Made by a program: the position numbers and the translations under genes. A stretch of 39,297 bases of DNA from a virus: the IMG/VR virus record IMGVR_UViG_3300025154_000229, positions 1-39,297 of that record; one strand, given 5' to 3'. The notes beneath the pieces were generated by a model. It saw only the letters and a program-made list of their open reading frames with translations, had not been told where the DNA came from and did no database searches. This document shows positions 8,909 through 16,728 of the stretch, piece after piece (positions within the stretch are counted from its first letter, which is position 1; the number at the start of each line of letters is the position of its first letter).

Positions 8909-9138
8909 TTAACCTTTCAAAACAAGACCAGGACAAATACTCAATAAACGAGTTTTCAAAAAGTCAGTCAATGAATTATTTGACCAACAGGATTTTAAAG
9001 CAGTTACCGGAAACGGTACGTTCAACTAAATTTTTCAGTCATGGAATTACGCAAGTAAATCCGTTCGTATCTGAAATAGCAAAACGAGAAACGGCTAAAT
9101 ATTTAGCAGAGCAAATTTACAACAATGGTTCTTTATAA
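8905..9138 (+). CDS. Unknown 77-residue protein
   Basis: Polar, helical, no membrane segment, no recognised motif. ATGA overlap with the previous gene. Confidence 0.5.
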   Translation: MINLSKQDQDKYSINEFSKSQSMNYLTNRILKQLPETVRSTKFFSHGITQVNPFVSEIAKRETAKYLAEQIYNNGSL

Positions 9139-9155
9139 ACAAATAGGATTAAAAT

Positions 9156-9386
9156 ATGATTACGATTCAGGATATAGCAAAATTAAAAGATTCAAAGACC
9201 GTGCCGGTTCACATTATTGCACGTGGAATGGGTTTAACTCCGCAGGGGTTGAGAGTGAAAATAAAGAATAATTCACAGCCGAACGTTGACCAGCTGACTA
9301 CTTTGAAATTAGCTTTAAAGAATTTTAAAGCTAAAAAACAAAACGAATTTGAAACCTTGTTAAACGAATTGGAGTGGAATGACTGA
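9156..9386 (+). CDS. Small helix-turn-helix-like protein
   Basis: 76 residues. Residues 16-40 (VPVHIIARGMGLTPQGLRVKIK) fit a helix-turn-helix, with Gly-Leu-Thr at the turn and a basic recognition helix, followed by a helix resembling the third helix of Cro/CI-type domains. It could be a small DNA-binding regulator acting on the phage operators. No second domain. Ends overlapping the YopX-like gene by one base. Confidence 0.5.
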   Translation: MITIQDIAKLKDSKTVPVHIIARGMGLTPQGLRVKIKNNSQPNVDQLTTLKLALKNFKAKKQNEFETLLNELEWND

Positions 9387-9778
9387 TGAGCCGACTAATA
9401 AAATTTCGAGCGTGGCATAAAGAAAAAAACATTATGCTTTCGTTAAACGATAGTGTATTTTCGGATAACAAAATATGGTATTTGAACACTTTGGAGTGTG
9501 ATGCCGTATTTGATGTTATGCAATTTACTGGTTTAAAAGACAAAAACAGACGTGAAATATATGAAGGCGACATAGTAAAAAGAGAGTCAGTTAATCGTAG
9601 TGCAGGTGGTGACGGCATTTATTTTGTAAAATGGAATGATGGTTATTCTATGTTAGGTATATGTGATAAATACGGATTTCCGACAGATTATCATAATAGA
9701 TTTTATAAAATTATTCCAAAGAAAATTGAAGTAATCGGGAATATTTATGAAAACCCCGAACTACTTAGAACCGACTAA
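9386..9778 (+). CDS. YopX-family protein
   Basis: 130 residues. It starts with KFRAWHKEK, has a central QFTGLKDKNRREIYEGDIVK and ends with EVIGNIYENPELL. This is the full pattern of the YopX domain, common in phages and prophages of Firmicutes and Bacteroidota. The biochemical role of the family is not established. It is the last gene before promoter P2. Confidence 0.85.
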   Translation: MSRLIKFRAWHKEKNIMLSLNDSVFSDNKIWYLNTLECDAVFDVMQFTGLKDKNRREIYEGDIVKRESVNRSAGGDGIYFVKWNDGYSMLGICDKYGFPTDYHNRFYKIIPKKIEVIGNIYENPELLRTD

Positions 9779-9815
9779 GTAAATTTACGTATTTTATCAA
9801 TAATGCAAAATAATA

Positions 9816-9847
9816 TTTGCATGAATGGAAAATAGTCCGTATATTTG
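9816..9847 (+). promoter_or_regulatory. Bacteroidota-type promoter P2
   Basis: TTTG (9816-9819), 20 bp, TATATTTG (9840-9847): an exact match to the -33/-7 consensus. An upstream element ATTTACGTATTTTATCAAT (9783-9801) is nearly identical to one before P1. The start of transcription predicted here excludes the TTG codon at 9845 as a start for the next gene. Confidence 0.75.
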
Positions 9848-9895
9848 AATAAGTTATTTGAGACAGTTTTTAAAAACATTTTTGGAGATAGTGAG

Positions 9896-10138
9896 ATGAA
9901 AGAGTTAAAAATCGGTAGAAGAGTTATTGAGATAAAAGAAGGTGATTATATTTTAGACAATAAAGTGTGCTACCAGCTTATAAGCGGAGATGGTCGCTCG
10001 TTTTTTCACGTCGGTTTTGAACGTAATCCTTGCGTTACAATTCCAAAGACTACAATGAAAACTATTGATTTGACAAAACTTGTTAAAAAGCAACGCAAAT
10101 ATTCAGCGTCTCAAATATACGACGTTTATATATTTTAA
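9896..10138 (+). CDS. Unknown 80-residue protein
   Basis: I placed the start at ATG 9896 because it has TTGGAGATAGTGAG in front and because the in-frame TTG at 9845 lies inside promoter P2. The protein is basic (ends in a Lys/Arg-rich region and YIF) with beta-strand character. Family not recognised. Confidence 0.55.
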   Translation: MKELKIGRRVIEIKEGDYILDNKVCYQLISGDGRSFFHVGFERNPCVTIPKTTMKTIDLTKLVKKQRKYSASQIYDVYIF

Positions 10139-10144
10139 CAAAAA

Positions 10145-10165
10145 ACGCCCTGAAGGTCAGAGCGT
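10145..10165 (+). promoter_or_regulatory. Compact hairpin in intergenic RNA
   Basis: ACGC-C-CTGA-AGG-TCAG-A-GCGT: 8 bp with one mismatch and a 3-nt loop, 7 bp after a stop codon. No T-tract follows directly, so it is not a clear terminator. It may be an RNA-processing or stability element between this gene and 10210. Confidence 0.4.
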
Positions 10166-10209
10166 CGGAGATAGATGAGTTTTTACAATGCAAAAGTAAG
10201 GAATTTAAA

Positions 10210-10635
10210 ATGAAATACCAAGATTTATTTTCAAACGTACAAAATCACTTTCATTGTCAAGTGAATATCGAACTTGAAAAAGTCGGCAGTTTTGCAGAAT
10301 TTAAGACAGCAAATGATTTATATTTAGATTCAGATAATCTAAATGAGTGGATAAGTGATATTGCAAACAAAGACGGCATTGAGTACGAACCAACAATTTG
10401 GCATGAAACACAAAAAGAAAATAAACAAGAAATACACGATACTTTGGAGCTGGTTAATGATTTACTTGCTTTATTAGTTGGTAAAATGTCGCAAAAATAT
10501 ACAGACAATTATAATAATCATACTTACCATGATAATTGTTTTGTGGCAGAATGTGAATTGTGTGAATTTGATTCTGATTCTAATGATTCAGACCTTAAAA
10601 GTTTAGTGAGTGATTACAGAAATTCGAGATTTTAA
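10210..10635 (+). CDS. Unknown acidic protein upstream of recombinase
   Basis: 141 residues, acidic, with a C-terminal Asp/Ser-rich segment and a Cys/His set (HTYHDNCFVAECELCEF) that could bind a metal. No family recognised. It lies 21 bp before the Sak4-like gene, so it may be a recombination or replication accessory factor. Confidence 0.5.
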   Translation: MKYQDLFSNVQNHFHCQVNIELEKVGSFAEFKTANDLYLDSDNLNEWISDIANKDGIEYEPTIWHETQKENKQEIHDTLELVNDLLALLVGKMSQKYTDNYNNHTYHDNCFVAECELCEFDSDSNDSDLKSLVSDYRNSRF

Positions 10636-10656
10636 TAATAATTTTAGGAGTTAGAA

Positions 10657-11565
10657 ATGAGTATTTTCAATGTAGTATCAAAAGACGAAAGTCTAAAAGT
10701 CAACAACGTAAATATATTAATTTACGGTGAGCCAAGTGCCGGGAAAACAAGCACTGCCAACACATCAGCGAACTGTTTGACATTAGATTTTGATAAGGGT
10801 TCACACCGTTCGGCATTTCGTAAAGATGTTTTTGTAGTGGAATCATGGAAACAAATTACGGAAAATCAGAATGAATTTAATAAGCTCTGCCAAAATTATG
10901 ATACTATCGTTATTGACACGGCGGATTCAATGTTGGAATTTATGGGAGTTTATGCAATTGCAAAAAACAGCAAATTAGCTTTTAATAAATTGCAATGGTA
11001 CGGAGCTATAAAAGATATGTTTAGTCAATTTGTCGGTATGTTAAAAACAATGCAAAAAGACATCATATTCATAGCACACGTTAAGGAAAAAGACGAGGGT
11101 GATTATAGAGTAAAAAGACCTGCAATTATGGGCGGTTCGTATGACAAAGTTTTGCAGGTATGCGACTTTGTTGGTTTTGCAAGTTTCAAGGGTGACAAAA
11201 GAACTTTAAATTTCAATCCGTCTGAATATCATGTTGGTAAAAACTCTGCAAAATTGCCATTATTTGAAGTGCCGGACTTTGCAGAAAATCCGTTATGGTT
11301 CGATTTACGAATAGCAGAAATGAAAAACAGCTTAAACGAAATGAATGAAGAGCAAAGACAGGCAATAGAAACGTTAGAAACGTTCAACATTAAGATTTTA
11401 GATTGTTATGACATAGAAACTATGAATAACTTACTAAAAGAGTTCAAAGAGCTTAAAAAGGGCTTAAAACCACAAATTTGGGTTAACTATGAAAAACGAG
11501 CAAAGGATTTAGGATTAGAGTATAAAAAAGCGACTGACAGTTTTCAACTAATAAGTAACAAATAG
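10657..11565 (+). CDS. Sak4-like/AAA_24 phage ATPase (recombination)
   Basis: 302 residues of RecA-fold type. Walker A is GEPSAGKTS at residues 24-32 and Walker B TIVIDT at 83-88. Further sensor-like sequence IIFIAHVKEK and a C-terminal helical region follow. This is the pattern of the phage nucleotide-binding protein family that includes Sak4, a Rad51/RecA-related annealing or strand-exchange protein. The next gene is a PD-(D/E)XK exonuclease, and an SSB lies at 31812, the usual partners of Sak4 in phage recombination. Alternative: a packaging or replication ATPase of the same fold. Confidence 0.8.
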   Translation: MSIFNVVSKDESLKVNNVNILIYGEPSAGKTSTANTSANCLTLDFDKGSHRSAFRKDVFVVESWKQITENQNEFNKLCQNYDTIVIDTADSMLEFMGVYAIAKNSKLAFNKLQWYGAIKDMFSQFVGMLKTMQKDIIFIAHVKEKDEGDYRVKRPAIMGGSYDKVLQVCDFVGFASFKGDKRTLNFNPSEYHVGKNSAKLPLFEVPDFAENPLWFDLRIAEMKNSLNEMNEEQRQAIETLETFNIKILDCYDIETMNNLLKEFKELKKGLKPQIWVNYEKRAKDLGLEYKKATDSFQLISNK

Positions 11566-11567
11566 TT

Positions 11568-12197
11568 ATGAAAATATCAGTTTCAACATTAGACAGTTTC
11601 CAATATTATTTAGATAATGATAAAAGTCAAGACGACTTTATTCAGGAACTAATTACGAGACGTGAAAGCCGTCCAATGAATATTGGAATAGCTTTTGAAA
11701 ATATATTACAACAACCGGAAAATTATTTCTTATATACTCATTATGAATATAAAGGAATCCGATTTGAGACAGAGCAAATAAATGCTTGTTTAGACTATAT
11801 AAACAGCTTTAAAGCGACGTGGCAGGTTAAAATGACAAAAGAGTATGATACTGATTACGGTCTTGTTACATTGTCAGGTAAAACGGATATTTTGCACGGT
11901 CTTATTATTGAGGATATAAAAACAACTGCTAACTATTCGTATGATAAATATGCAAATAGTTGGCAATGGCGGTGTTATTTAGATATGTTTGATATTGACA
12001 ATTTCGTTTATTATATTGCCGAAATTAAAGACGGTGACGAAATGGTATTTATCAAAGATACTCATATTATCAAATTATCAGGATACGACAATATGAATAA
12101 TGACATCAGAACTATTCTAAATAAATTTGTGCAATTTATTTTAGATAATAATTTAGGTAAATATTTTGGTTATGACAGTAATATTATAATGGTGTGA
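11568..12197 (+). CDS. PD-(D/E)XK exonuclease (Cas4/RecB/lambda-exo type)
   Basis: 209 residues. The nuclease core is visible: IAFEN near residue 41-45, LSGKTD with Asp107, then LIIEDIKTT with Asp116 and Lys118, then SWQWRCYLDMF, the QxxxY helix. This ordering matches RecB-family and phage recombination exonucleases that resect DNA ends for a single-strand annealing partner. It begins 2 bp after the Sak4-like gene, which supports an exonuclease/annealase pair. Confidence 0.85.
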   Translation: MKISVSTLDSFQYYLDNDKSQDDFIQELITRRESRPMNIGIAFENILQQPENYFLYTHYEYKGIRFETEQINACLDYINSFKATWQVKMTKEYDTDYGLVTLSGKTDILHGLIIEDIKTTANYSYDKYANSWQWRCYLDMFDIDNFVYYIAEIKDGDEMVFIKDTHIIKLSGYDNMNNDIRTILNKFVQFILDNNLGKYFGYDSNIIMV

Positions 12198-12199
12198 AA

Positions 12200-12430
12200 A
12201 TGAAAAATAAAACGGACTTAGGAAATATTGAAACGGCTTTAAATGTGTTGTTTAAAATATTAAAAAACGACCATATTTTGAGACGCAAATATGATGTTGA
12301 AGTTGTCAACATCGCTGACAAAATTATTATAAAAACAAGGTATGAAGATGACGACATATGTACGCCGTTTCTTGAATTATCTATAAATATAGACAATGAA
12401 TTATGTTGCACAATTCCTTATTTAGGCTAA
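12200..12430 (+). CDS. Unknown 76-residue protein
   Basis: The start may be ATG 12200 or a GTG two codons earlier that overlaps the previous stop. Small protein with a helical N-terminus and a beta C-terminus. No family recognised. It lies between two nucleases. Confidence 0.5.
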   Translation: MKNKTDLGNIETALNVLFKILKNDHILRRKYDVEVVNIADKIIIKTRYEDDDICTPFLELSINIDNELCCTIPYLG

Positions 12431-12432
12431 TT

Positions 12433-12825
12433 ATGAAAATAACCGCTGCCGTGTTTCAGAAAAAATATGTTAAAAAGTCAGAACATACGATACAAAATGA
12501 CATCTGCAATTATGCTATAATGAAAAATTACGTTGTAATCCGATTCAATTCAGGTGCAATTATGACAGAAACAAAACGGTTTATTGCCTTTTATTGGATT
12601 AAAAACTTGTTACGTAAATATCAAAATTCAGGTTTCCCAGATGTCGTATTATTTAAAGGTCAGCAGTATATTTTGATTGAAGTTAAGAAAAAAGGCGGTA
12701 AGTTATCAGATTCACAGAAACGATTTATTGAGTTATGCAATTCTAAGAATGTAACTGTTCATGTTGTTGACAGTCTGGATGAAGTAATTGGAATAATTGA
12801 TACGTATAATGATATTTTTGCGTAA
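12433..12825 (+). CDS. VRR-NUC domain nuclease
   Basis: 130 residues from ATG 12433; the frame extends to 12403 but that overlaps the upstream gene. It has the VRR-NUC pattern: an early Glu in SEHTIQNDICNYA, RFNSGA, GFPDV with the catalytic Asp, and LIEVKKKGGKLS with Glu and Lys, then Gln in DSQKRF. Stand-alone phage VRR-NUC proteins act on branched DNA (Holliday-junction-like). It completes a recombination/nuclease set with the two genes before it. Confidence 0.85.
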   Translation: MKITAAVFQKKYVKKSEHTIQNDICNYAIMKNYVVIRFNSGAIMTETKRFIAFYWIKNLLRKYQNSGFPDVVLFKGQQYILIEVKKKGGKLSDSQKRFIELCNSKNVTVHVVDSLDEVIGIIDTYNDIFA

Positions 12826-12855
12826 ATAAAATATTTTCAGAAATACAAAATAAAG

Positions 12856-12887
12856 TTTGCATATAAAGAAATAATTGTTTACTTTTG
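12856..12887 (+). promoter_or_regulatory. Bacteroidota-type promoter P3
   Basis: TTTG (12856-12859), 20 bp, TACTTTTG (12880-12887): exact consensus. It drives the structured leader that ends in a terminator at 13057. Confidence 0.75.
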
Positions 12888-12893
12888 TAAAGT

Positions 12894-13057
12894 TAGAAAT
12901 GAGTTTGTAGAATAATTGTTATAACACGCAAGGCAACTGCGTAAAAGCCTGACAGCCGGAGAGTAAGGACGGCAAGAGTTAGCCACCAACTAACAAACGA
13001 GTATAATTTACAATAATAAGCCTTGCCATTATTTGCATAGTTCAGCAGGGCTTTTTT
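12894..13057 (+). ncRNA. Structured RNA leader or sRNA with attenuator
   Basis: A 164-nt gene-free stretch between promoter P3 and a terminator. By hand folding: an outer helix TTGTA/TACAA and TTATAAC/GTATAA encloses three hairpins. These are ACGCA/TGCGT (12926-12940), GCCG/CGGC (about 12955-12973) and GTTAG/CTAAC (about 12978-12994). The first hairpin loop AGGC can pair with GCCT just downstream, an H-type pseudoknot. GCAAGGC (12928-12934) is also perfectly complementary to GCCTTGC (13020-13026), the 5' arm of the terminator. That gives a possible antiterminator switch in front of the gene at 13072. It could equally be a free small RNA. The family is not recognised. Confidence 0.55.
13018..13057 (+). 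terminator. Intrinsic terminator / attenuator
   Basis: AAGCCTTGC (13018-13026) pairs with GCAGGGCTT (13045-13053), 9 bp with one G-U pair, followed by a run of T to 13057. Only 15 bp separate it from the next ATG, so it lies within the operon leader. Confidence 0.75.
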
Positions 13058-13071
13058 AAAAGGGGTATGAG

Positions 13072-13470
13072 ATGTTAAAATTAAAAGCGCTGAGTGTATC
13101 GGAATTTATTAAGTTAGACGACGAAAAGCAATATGAATATTTAGAGAATCTTTGTAAGATTATAAATATAAAGCAATATGGCGGTATATATTTTGGCAAT
13201 GCAAAAGTATTAATTTACAACGATTTTCTTTCACAGCCCTTTCAGCCTGAAATGATAACAAGGTTGTTTAAAGGGTTTAGCAAAGTTTACAACGATGATA
13301 GACAGGTTTACAGAATCAGAAATTTAAGGATTAATTTTGGTTATAAAGAATATGAAACAGTACATCTTTCAGGCATTTCAAAAGCAGGTAACTTTATGAA
13401 GGTAAGAGATTTACATGACTTCATAAATGATTGTGACAGAGCTAAGATAGATTTATTTTGGAATTTTTAA
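13072..13470 (+). CDS. Unknown 132-residue protein behind RNA leader
   Basis: Mixed alpha/beta, rich in Tyr, Phe and Lys, no motif recognised. It is the first gene after the P3 attenuator and has AAGGGG 5 bp before its upstream ATGAG, a stronger ribosome site than usual here. It would be the direct target of any regulation by the leader. Confidence 0.55.
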   Translation: MLKLKALSVSEFIKLDDEKQYEYLENLCKIINIKQYGGIYFGNAKVLIYNDFLSQPFQPEMITRLFKGFSKVYNDDRQVYRIRNLRINFGYKEYETVHLSGISKAGNFMKVRDLHDFINDCDRAKIDLFWNF

Positions 13471-13482
13471 AGGTGGTGACGG

Positions 13483-13821
13483 ATGACACGAGACGAAAGA
13501 GCTATTAAAATAGCAGAATTAGATGGTTGGGAGTTTAATGAAAGTGAATTGTATTGGGAAAAAGGCGGTGATTACTTCTACGATAATGACCACTACCCGG
13601 ATGACGATTCTATTACAATTAACGATTATTACAAAAGTTACAACGGTCTGATGCCGATTTGGTTAAGACATAGAGAACTGATATACATTTGTGTTGAACA
13701 CATTGAAGTTTACACATACAGACACCATGTTGGAGAGTTTTATTTTATAGACGAAACTTTCATAGACGCTTTGCAAGATGCACTGATTTTAGTATTAATA
13801 AACGAAAAGGAATTGAAATGA
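13483..13821 (+). CDS. Phage ABA-sandwich-like small protein
   Basis: 112 residues, acidic and aromatic. The start RAIKIAELDGWEFNESELYWEK and a later YYKSYNGLMPIW resemble the phage ABA sandwich domain pattern (cell-like GW...W followed by a Tyr-rich segment and a W). Those proteins have no known function. Overlaps the next gene by ATGA. Confidence 0.5.
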   Translation: MTRDERAIKIAELDGWEFNESELYWEKGGDYFYDNDHYPDDDSITINDYYKSYNGLMPIWLRHRELIYICVEHIEVYTYRHHVGEFYFIDETFIDALQDALILVLINEKELK

Positions 13822-14012
13822 AAAATCAAAAAACGAAAGTCAATTTTGACAGCATGAAAGAAAGCGGGAACATATTTTCCGGCAAGTGTCCTTTTTGTGA
13901 CAGTCAGGATTCATTTACTATCAACACGAAAAAAGAAAATTTCGACTGTTTTAAGTGTAACCGAAACGGATTTATTTCAGAATTGGAATTATTGGTAAAT
14001 AAAAAAGGATAA
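13818..14012 (+). CDS. Stand-alone primase-type zinc ribbon
   Basis: 64 residues with CPFC (Cys24, Cys27) and CFKC (Cys44, Cys47) separated by a SFTIN..KENFDCF segment, then NRNGFISELELL. This is the DnaG zinc-binding domain pattern (CPFH..SF.V...FKCFGC..GGD) with all four ligands Cys. No TOPRIM or other primase catalytic domain follows; the next gene is a helicase one base later. It may recognise single-stranded template and work with a host primase, or be a regulator. The domain call is firm, the role unknown. Confidence 0.75.
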   Translation: MKNQKTKVNFDSMKESGNIFSGKCPFCDSQDSFTINTKKENFDCFKCNRNGFISELELLVNKKG

Positions 14013-15386
14013 ATGAGAATGGAGTATGAAGAGTTTTTACAAAAGAAATCACATTCAATAAATAACTTTGGATTTGAGGCTAAATACAATCCTGAATATT
14101 TATTTGATTTTCAAAGTTTTATTGTAAAAAAAGGAATAAAAAAGGGCAGATATGCAATATTTGCAGATACCGGATTAGGTAAAACGGCAATTGAGTTGGT
14201 TATTGCAGAGAATATAGTAAGAGAAACAAATAAAAAAGTTTTAATTATAACGCCTATTGCCGTTGCATATCAGTTTTTACTTGAAGCCGAAAAAATTGGT
14301 GTTGATGATGTTACTCATTCTAAAGTTGGCGAATTAAAAAGCAAAATTATTGTTACTAATTACGAACGGCTGCATTATTACAATCCTAATGATTTTGTTT
14401 GTGTGATTTGTGATGAGTCAAGTATTTTAAAAAACGACCAAGGCGTTATCAGAAGTCAGGTAACAAGTTTTATGAAGCGTCACGATTATAGATTTTTAGC
14501 AACTGCCACACCGTCACCTAATGATTTTATAGAATTAGGAACGTCAAGTGAAGCATTAGGAAATTTAGGTTATATGGATATGCTAAAAATATATTTTGGC
14601 AATAATGAAAATAATATCAGACCTCAGGAAATTGCAAATAAGTGGTATTTAAAACCGCACGCTATTGACGCTTTTTTTAACTGGGTGTCATCATGGAGTA
14701 TTGTTGTACGTAAGCCGTCTGATTTAGGCTTTGACGATACAAACTACAAACTTCCCAATTTAATAAAGAACCATCATTCGGTTAAAAATGAGTGCAATTG
14801 GTTAGTAAACGGTCAAACAACTTTATACGGAACTATTGCACAAACAATGACAGACGTAAAAGAAGAGCAAAAACAGACAATTAAGCAAAGATGTGAATTA
14901 GCTTATGAGTTAAGCAGTCAGCACGAAGTTTCTGTTTATTGGTGTAATTTTAACAAAGAAGGTGACTTGCTAAAACAATTAGATAAAGACGCTTATCAGA
15001 TTCAGGGCGGTATGGACATTGACAAAAAAGAAGAGTTGTTAGAAAACTTTTTTAAAGGCAATATAAACAAATTGATTACTAAGCCAAAAATGACAGCATA
15101 CGGCTTAAACTGGCAAAGATGTAACCATACAACATATTTTCCCACGTGGAGCTATGAACAATATTATCAGGCAATAAGAAGATTTTGGCGGTTTGGTCAG
15201 AAAAAAGACGTTATTGTTGACTTAATATATTCCGACGGTCAAAAGCGTGTTTTAGACGCTTTGGAATTAAAATCACAAAAAGCAGATGAGTTGTTTGAAA
15301 AACTAAACAAAAATACTAATGAAGTAATTAATTTTAAAAAACTAAGTTTCGATAAACAAATTGTTTTACCAAGTTTTATAGGATAA
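14013..15386 (+). CDS. SNF2/superfamily 2 DNA helicase
   Basis: 457 residues. Motif I DTGLGKT at 52-58, motif Ia LIITPIAVAYQF, motif II CDESS at 133-137, motif III TATPSPND at 164-171, and a C-terminal motif VI QAIRRFWRFGQ. The RxGQ form and TATPSPND indicate an SNF2-like ATPase, often found in phages next to a DNA methyltransferase, as here 4 bp downstream. It should translocate on double-stranded DNA. It could act in replication, DNA repair or modification. The start is ATG 14013 or 14019. Confidence 0.85.
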   Translation: MRMEYEEFLQKKSHSINNFGFEAKYNPEYLFDFQSFIVKKGIKKGRYAIFADTGLGKTAIELVIAENIVRETNKKVLIITPIAVAYQFLLEAEKIGVDDVTHSKVGELKSKIIVTNYERLHYYNPNDFVCVICDESSILKNDQGVIRSQVTSFMKRHDYRFLATATPSPNDFIELGTSSEALGNLGYMDMLKIYFGNNENNIRPQEIANKWYLKPHAIDAFFNWVSSWSIVVRKPSDLGFDDTNYKLPNLIKNHHSVKNECNWLVNGQTTLYGTIAQTMTDVKEEQKQTIKQRCELAYELSSQHEVSVYWCNFNKEGDLLKQLDKDAYQIQGGMDIDKKEELLENFFKGNINKLITKPKMTAYGLNWQRCNHTTYFPTWSYEQYYQAIRRFWRFGQKKDVIVDLIYSDGQKRVLDALELKSQKADELFEKLNKNTNEVINFKKLSFDKQIVLPSFIG

Positions 15387-15389
15387 GAG

Positions 15390-16400
15390 ATGAGTGTAAT
15401 TAATCAAATTATAACAGACAATTACAGTATATATCACAGTGATTGTATGTATGTACTGCCACAAATACCGGATAAAAGTATTGATTTATCAATTTACAGT
15501 CCGCCGTTTGCAGGATTGTATCAATATTCAAGTTCTGAAAACGATTTTAGTAATTGTGAATCGAAAGAACAGTTTTTGAATCAGTATGAATATTTGATAA
15601 AAGAAATTGCAAGACTGACAAAACCGGGACGTATAACGGCTGTTCATTGCCAAGACATTTTAACAAATACAACAACTCACACGCTTTGGGATTTACCACA
15701 CGAAATAATCCGATTACATGAAGCAAACGGTTTCCATTATAAGAATCGTATTACGATATGGAAAGAACCTTTAGAAGTTCGTAACCGTACAATGGCAAAA
15801 TCTTTAATGCACAAAATGGTTGTTGAAGACTCTTCAAAGTGTTTTACAGCAATACCAGACTATATTTTAATATTCACAAAAGCAGGCGAAAACAAAATTC
15901 CGGTAACACACGAAACGGGTTTAAAATGGTACGCAGGTGATACTCCGATGTTAGCACCAATGATTAAAAAATACGGTACGTTCGAGGATATGGTTAAAAA
16001 ATATCGTAATTGGAAAGACCACAAAACAAATAAATTAGCCCATGTAATTTGGCAACGTTATGCCTCAAGTGTTTGGGATGACATTAGAAGTAACAATGTT
16101 TTACCTTATAAAGAATCACGCGAGGAAGACGACGAAAAACACGTACACCCCTTACAATTAGATGTTATTGAACGTTTAGTAGAATTATACTCAAATCCTA
16201 ATGAAGTTATTTTAACGCCGTTTATGGGTGTCGGTTCTGAAGTTTACGGTTCTGTTATTAACGGACGTAAAGCAATTGGAATAGAGTTAAAAGAATCTTA
16301 TTACAAACAAGCAATAATGAATTTAAAAGACGCTAAGCTAAGAAGTGATAATGTTGACAATATTCAGTTATTTGACAATATAGAATCGGAGGCAATATAA
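15390..16400 (+). CDS. Site-specific DNA methyltransferase, beta class
   Basis: 336 residues. The catalytic motif IV SPPF is at residues 37-40 and the SAM-binding motif I, FMGVGSEV, comes near the C-terminus followed by AIGIELKESYY. This IV-before-I order defines the beta class of amino-methyltransferases (N4-cytosine or N6-adenine). SPPF/SPPY is common in N4-cytosine enzymes, but the target cannot be read from sequence. No restriction endonuclease is adjacent, so it is an orphan enzyme, probably protecting phage DNA or modifying it together with the helicase next door. Confidence 0.88.
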   Translation: MSVINQIITDNYSIYHSDCMYVLPQIPDKSIDLSIYSPPFAGLYQYSSSENDFSNCESKEQFLNQYEYLIKEIARLTKPGRITAVHCQDILTNTTTHTLWDLPHEIIRLHEANGFHYKNRITIWKEPLEVRNRTMAKSLMHKMVVEDSSKCFTAIPDYILIFTKAGENKIPVTHETGLKWYAGDTPMLAPMIKKYGTFEDMVKKYRNWKDHKTNKLAHVIWQRYASSVWDDIRSNNVLPYKESREEDDEKHVHPLQLDVIERLVELYSNPNEVILTPFMGVGSEVYGSVINGRKAIGIELKESYYKQAIMNLKDAKLRSDNVDNIQLFDNIESEAI

Positions 16401-16591
16401 TGTATTATTTCATGTTTTTAACGCTCACAGCGTGTTGTATTATTTGTGTTGGTACTTTGATATACTTTTGGAGTTTTAATCCAATGTTAGACTTAATATT
16501 CGGCATTTTGAGTATTCTAAGCGGTTCAATGGCATTTTGGTATTTTGATAATAGAGATTCTAATAACAATAAAAATTATTATAATTCTTAA
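16400..16591 (+). CDS. Small two-span membrane protein
   Basis: 63 residues with two hydrophobic spans (LTLTACCIICVGTLIYFW and MLDLIFGILSILSGSMAFWYF) joined by a short turn and an Asn-rich tail. It shares one base with the methyltransferase gene (TAATG). Function unknown. Confidence 0.55.
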   Translation: MYYFMFLTLTACCIICVGTLIYFWSFNPMLDLIFGILSILSGSMAFWYFDNRDSNNNKNYYNS

Positions 16592-16598
16592 AATAACA

Positions 16599-16630
16599 TT
16601 TGTTTATTTGATATTTTATTTGTATATTTG
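16599..16630 (+). promoter_or_regulatory. Bacteroidota-type promoter P4
   Basis: TTTG (16599-16602), 20 bp, TATATTTG (16623-16630): exact consensus, directly in front of the folded leader of the replication operon. Confidence 0.75.
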
Positions 16631-16634
16631 TAAT

Positions 16635-16728
16635 GCGTAATTGACTGATAGTATAAAATGTATTTGTAAAAGACCCTTTAGGATATTTACTGTCAGTCAC
16701 AGAAATTACGCAACCTAAAGGGTTTTTT
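16635..16728 (+). ncRNA. Pseudoknotted leader or sRNA ending in terminator
   Basis: Begins 5 bp after P4. GCGTAATT (16635-16642) and GACTGATAGTA (16643-16653) pair with AATTACGC (16704-16711) and TACTGTCAGTC (16688-16698): 19 bp, with one G-U and a 5-nt bulge. The apical loop carries ACCCTTTAGG (16673-16682). This is perfectly complementary to CCTAAAGGGT (16714-16723), which runs into TTTTTT. The terminator stem therefore interleaves with the long helix as a pseudoknot, or competes with it. It lies 24 bp before the replication organiser gene. Leader attenuation or a free small RNA are both possible. Confidence 0.6.
16673..16728 (+). terminator. Intrinsic terminator/attenuator of replication operon
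   Basis: Stem ACCCTTTAGG/CCTAAAGGGT, 10 perfect bp, followed by six T and another T-rich stretch. The loop contains the 3' half of the upstream long helix, so folding order may decide whether termination occurs. Confidence 0.65.

Noticed and set aside
9845-9895. TTG start of the gene at 9896
   Set aside because: It falls inside the -7 box of promoter P2, and the ATG at 9896 has a ribosome site.
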